Assembly: GCA_016787755.1 (NCBI GenBank)
Contig: JAEUUA010000008.1
Span: 1 to 64,000 of the forward strand
Origin: Cyclobacteriaceae bacterium
Lineage (GTDB): Bacteria; Bacteroidota; Bacteroidia; Cytophagales; Cyclobacteriaceae
Direction of reading: 5' to 3'
Length of the DNA: 64,000 nucleotides
The translations under genes and the position numbers were made by a program. Positions 62,016 through 64,000 of the stretch are shown here, in pieces. Position 1 is the first letter of the stretch, and each line of letters opens with the position of its first letter. The notes beneath the pieces were generated by a model. That model was not told the origin of the DNA, ran no database searches, and worked only from the letters and a program-made list of their open reading frames with translations.

Positions 62016-63365
62016 ATGAAAAACGAATCTACCCAATCCCGCAGAGACTTTGTTAAAAAGACTTCTCTCATTGCAAGTTCACTGGCTGCATTGCCATTTG
62101 TAACACATGCTCACCATGTAAATACATCGGTTGACGATAGTATTAAGATTGCTCTTGTCGGGTGCGGTGGTCGTGGTACCGGTGCTGCTATGCAAGCTTT
62201 GCTAACCAAAGAAAATGTGAAGTTGGTGGCTATGGCCGATGCTTTTCGCGATCGACTGGATGATTGTTACAAAGCCCTCATGACTGATGACCTTTCGGAT
62301 TGGTCAGGTGCTGCGGGTAACGTAAAGGGCAGAGTTGCCGTGCCCGAAGAAAATAAATTCACTGGTTTTGATGGTTATAAAAAAGCCATGGCTCTGGCCG
62401 ATGTTGTTATCCTGACAACCCCGCCCGGCTTTCGCCCGATTCATTTTGAAGAAGCTGTAAATCAAGGAAAGCAAATCTTCATGGAGAAACCGGTGGCTAC
62501 GGATCCCGCTGGTATTAAACGCGTATTGGATGCTGCCGTAATTGCCCGCCAGAAAAAATTGAATGTGGTGGTTGGACTGCAACGCCATTATCAAAATTCG
62601 TATAAGGAATTATATAAAAAATATAAGGAAGGTATGATTGGTGAAATTGTTTCCGCGCAAGCATGGTGGAACAATGAAGGCGTGTGGATGAACCCACGCA
62701 AGTACAACCAAACCGAAATGGAATATCAAATGCGCAATTGGTATTACTTTAACTGGTTGTGTGGTGATCATATCGTAGAACAACACATTCACAACATTGA
62801 TGTGATCAACTGGTTCAAAGGTGGGTATCCGGTAAAAGCGCAAGGCATGGGTGGTCGTGAAGTTCGGAAGGGAAAAGACTACGGAGAAATTTTCGATCAT
62901 CACTATGTAGAGTTTCAATATGCCGATGGTTCTATACTAAATAGTCAGTGCCGCCACATTAAAGGCACCATGAGCAAAGTGGATGAGTTGATGGTAGGAA
63001 CAAAAGGAAACATCTTTTGTGGCGCTGCCAACATTACCGACCGCAAAGGAAAGGTGATGTATCAATACGATCGCACGAAAGAAAACAATCCCTACCAAAC
63101 TGAGCACGATGAACTTTTTGCAGCCATTGCAAAGAAGGAATACAAATATGATGATACGGAAAATGGCGCGAAGAGCACGATGACTGCTATCCTCGGCAGA
63201 TTAGCTACCTACACCGGACAGGTTGTAGAGTTTGATAAAGCCCTCAACTCGGGCATGACGATTATGCCAACGAAATTTGATTTCAATGCGCTACCACCCT
63301 TGTTGCCCGATGCAAATGGAAACTACCCAGTGGCTGTGCCAGGAGTAACAAATTATTTTTCGTAA
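62016..63365 (+). CDS. Tat-exported Gfo/Idh/MocA oxidoreductase
   Basis: 449 residues. A twin-arginine leader (SRRDFVKKTSLIASSLAALPF) sends it folded to the periplasm. The Rossmann part has IALVGCGGRGTGAAMQAL and the EKPVATDPAG active-site Lys motif. The C-terminal half includes WWNNEGVWMNPRKYNQTEMEYQMRNWYYFNWLCGDHIVEQHIHNIDVINWF, the group that handles sugars in Bacteroidota. It oxidises a sugar or glycoside with bound NAD(P). Substrate unknown. It may work with the exported sugar isomerase at 58741. Confidence 0.92.
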   Translation: MKNESTQSRRDFVKKTSLIASSLAALPFVTHAHHVNTSVDDSIKIALVGCGGRGTGAAMQALLTKENVKLVAMADAFRDRLDDCYKALMTDDLSDWSGAAGNVKGRVAVPEENKFTGFDGYKKAMALADVVILTTPPGFRPIHFEEAVNQGKQIFMEKPVATDPAGIKRVLDAAVIARQKKLNVVVGLQRHYQNSYKELYKKYKEGMIGEIVSAQAWWNNEGVWMNPRKYNQTEMEYQMRNWYYFNWLCGDHIVEQHIHNIDVINWFKGGYPVKAQGMGGREVRKGKDYGEIFDHHYVEFQYADGSILNSQCRHIKGTMSKVDELMVGTKGNIFCGAANITDRKGKVMYQYDRTKENNPYQTEHDELFAAIAKKEYKYDDTENGAKSTMTAILGRLATYTGQVVEFDKALNSGMTIMPTKFDFNALPPLLPDANGNYPVAVPGVTNYFS

Positions 63366-63445
63366 GGATTAGTTCATACTGTTCATTTGTGGGCAATTTT
63401 CTGACAGGGGAGAATTGACGACATTAGGCAACAAAGAATAAACAG

Positions 63446-63766
63446 ATGGAAACTTTATTTTTCTTGTTAGTTTTGCCGCTTTTTGCACTATTGGGATATC
63501 AACTTTTTAAAAAGAGAAAAATTGACCAAAAGCAGCACATTGAACTTCATGACGTTTTCGATCGACACCCAATAAAATCACCAATACTAGAAATTCAAGA
63601 AATCACTATGCTGCCAACTTTCACAGTGACATTTTTTGACGAGTCTGACTATGAGTATGCTAAAAATAATGGACTCTTTGAGAGATTCAATAATCGAATT
63701 AAAAATAAATTCTTTGACACAGAATTTCCTGTCGAGCACGCGATTACATATAGATGGATTAAATAA
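63446..63766 (+). CDS. Small membrane-anchored protein of unknown function
   Basis: 106 residues. One N-terminal membrane helix (LFFLLVLPLFALLGYQLF) is followed by a basic stop and an ~80-residue alpha/beta soluble part (LEIQEITMLPTFTVTFFDESDYEYAKNN). I recognise no family. Spacing to both neighbours allows independent expression. Confidence 0.6.
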   Translation: METLFFLLVLPLFALLGYQLFKKRKIDQKQHIELHDVFDRHPIKSPILEIQEITMLPTFTVTFFDESDYEYAKNNGLFERFNNRIKNKFFDTEFPVEHAITYRWIK

Positions 63767-63821
63767 ATAAGTAAAGGAAGTAATACCAATTGATGATATA
63801 ATCCAATCAAGAAAAAGATTT

Positions 63822-64000
63822 ATGAAAACAATGACTTGCAAACAACTCGGTGGCGCGTGCAACCAAACTTTCACTGCAAATACGTTTGACGAAATTGCAG
63901 CCTTGAGTAAAAAACATGGAATTGAAATGTTTCAAAAAGGAGACCCCTCACATCTTGAAGCAATGAATGAAATGCAAAAGATGATGAAGTCACCCGACTC
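63822..64000 (+). CDS. DUF1059 small protein (3' end cut by window)
   Basis: 59 codons are visible. MKTMTCKQLGGACNQTFTAN, TFDEIAALSKKHG and EMFQKGDPSHLEAMNEM match DUF1059, small proteins with a Cys pair (MTC..GAC) of uncertain, possibly metal-related function. Most members are ~60-90 residues, so little is missing. Confidence 0.8.
   Translation, partial: MKTMTCKQLGGACNQTFTANTFDEIAALSKKHGIEMFQKGDPSHLEAMNEMQKMMKSPD

Noticed and set aside
63361..63420. Possible stem-loop CAATTTTCT / AGAATTG after the oxidoreductase gene
   Set aside because: The pairing needs bulges and there is no T-run, so I do not call it a terminator.

Overview
The window is about 64 kb of chromosome from a member of the Bacteroidota, most likely a Cytophagales-type organism. 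Four things point there: a type IX secretion (gliding-motility type) C-terminal sorting domain on the first protein, several TAnnTTTG -7 promoter boxes, a Bacteroidota-style LptD, and a lysyl-tRNA synthetase with a C-terminal extension. Genes are dense. No intergenic gap exceeds about 200 bases. I saw no tRNA, rRNA, CRISPR array, insertion sequence or prophage. Starts other than ATG (GTG, TTG) are frequent and are noted where they decide the gene model.

Layout. 1-9.8 kb: the end of a repetitive cell-surface protein, a drug-efflux MFS pump, a prolyl-oligopeptidase lipoprotein, pyrD, a DUF4136 protein, xerD, aroQ, a YbjN/CesT-like protein and a class V aminotransferase. 9.8-19.0 kb: the most distinctive block. 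A minus-strand operon (small exported protein, dabA, dabB) is divergent from a plus-strand operon (second small exported protein, SulP anion transporter with an extra C-terminal domain, porin). I read it as an inorganic-carbon uptake island. The two small exported proteins share a C-terminal pattern and look like paralogs. 19-24 kb: marC, rnhA, a BASS-family transporter, an acyltransferase, a saccharopine-reductase-like enzyme and cytidine deaminase. 24-29 kb: a SiaC-family protein, a multidomain ABCG-like transporter, a lipoprotein and a small secreted protein.

29-37 kb: a serine esterase, a SirB1-like protein, an acyl-CoA carboxylase beta subunit, an MCE/MlaD protein, a cell-wall amidase and, divergent from it, lptD. 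37-49.9 kb: lysS, proline dehydrogenase, aroB, a YtxH-like protein, aroA, a lipoprotein, an M42 peptidase, a VanX-like dipeptidase, a penicillin acylase, a second class V aminotransferase and a membrane protein. 49.9-59.7 kb (minus strand): DUF819 transporter, M20 peptidase, Dabb-domain lipoprotein, two tandem TPR-CHAT proteases and a sugar isomerase-like protein. 59.7-64 kb: rRNA methyltransferase, SUMF1-fold protein, Gfo/Idh/MocA oxidoreductase, a small membrane-anchored protein and a DUF1059 protein cut by the window end.

Most of the window is ordinary housekeeping and catabolic content. The features most worth a second look are the DAB/SulP/porin island with its paired small exported proteins and palindromes, the tandem exported CHAT proteases, and the TerB-like/ABCG fusion next to an orphan SiaC. 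All functional statements rest on reading motifs by eye. No database search was run.
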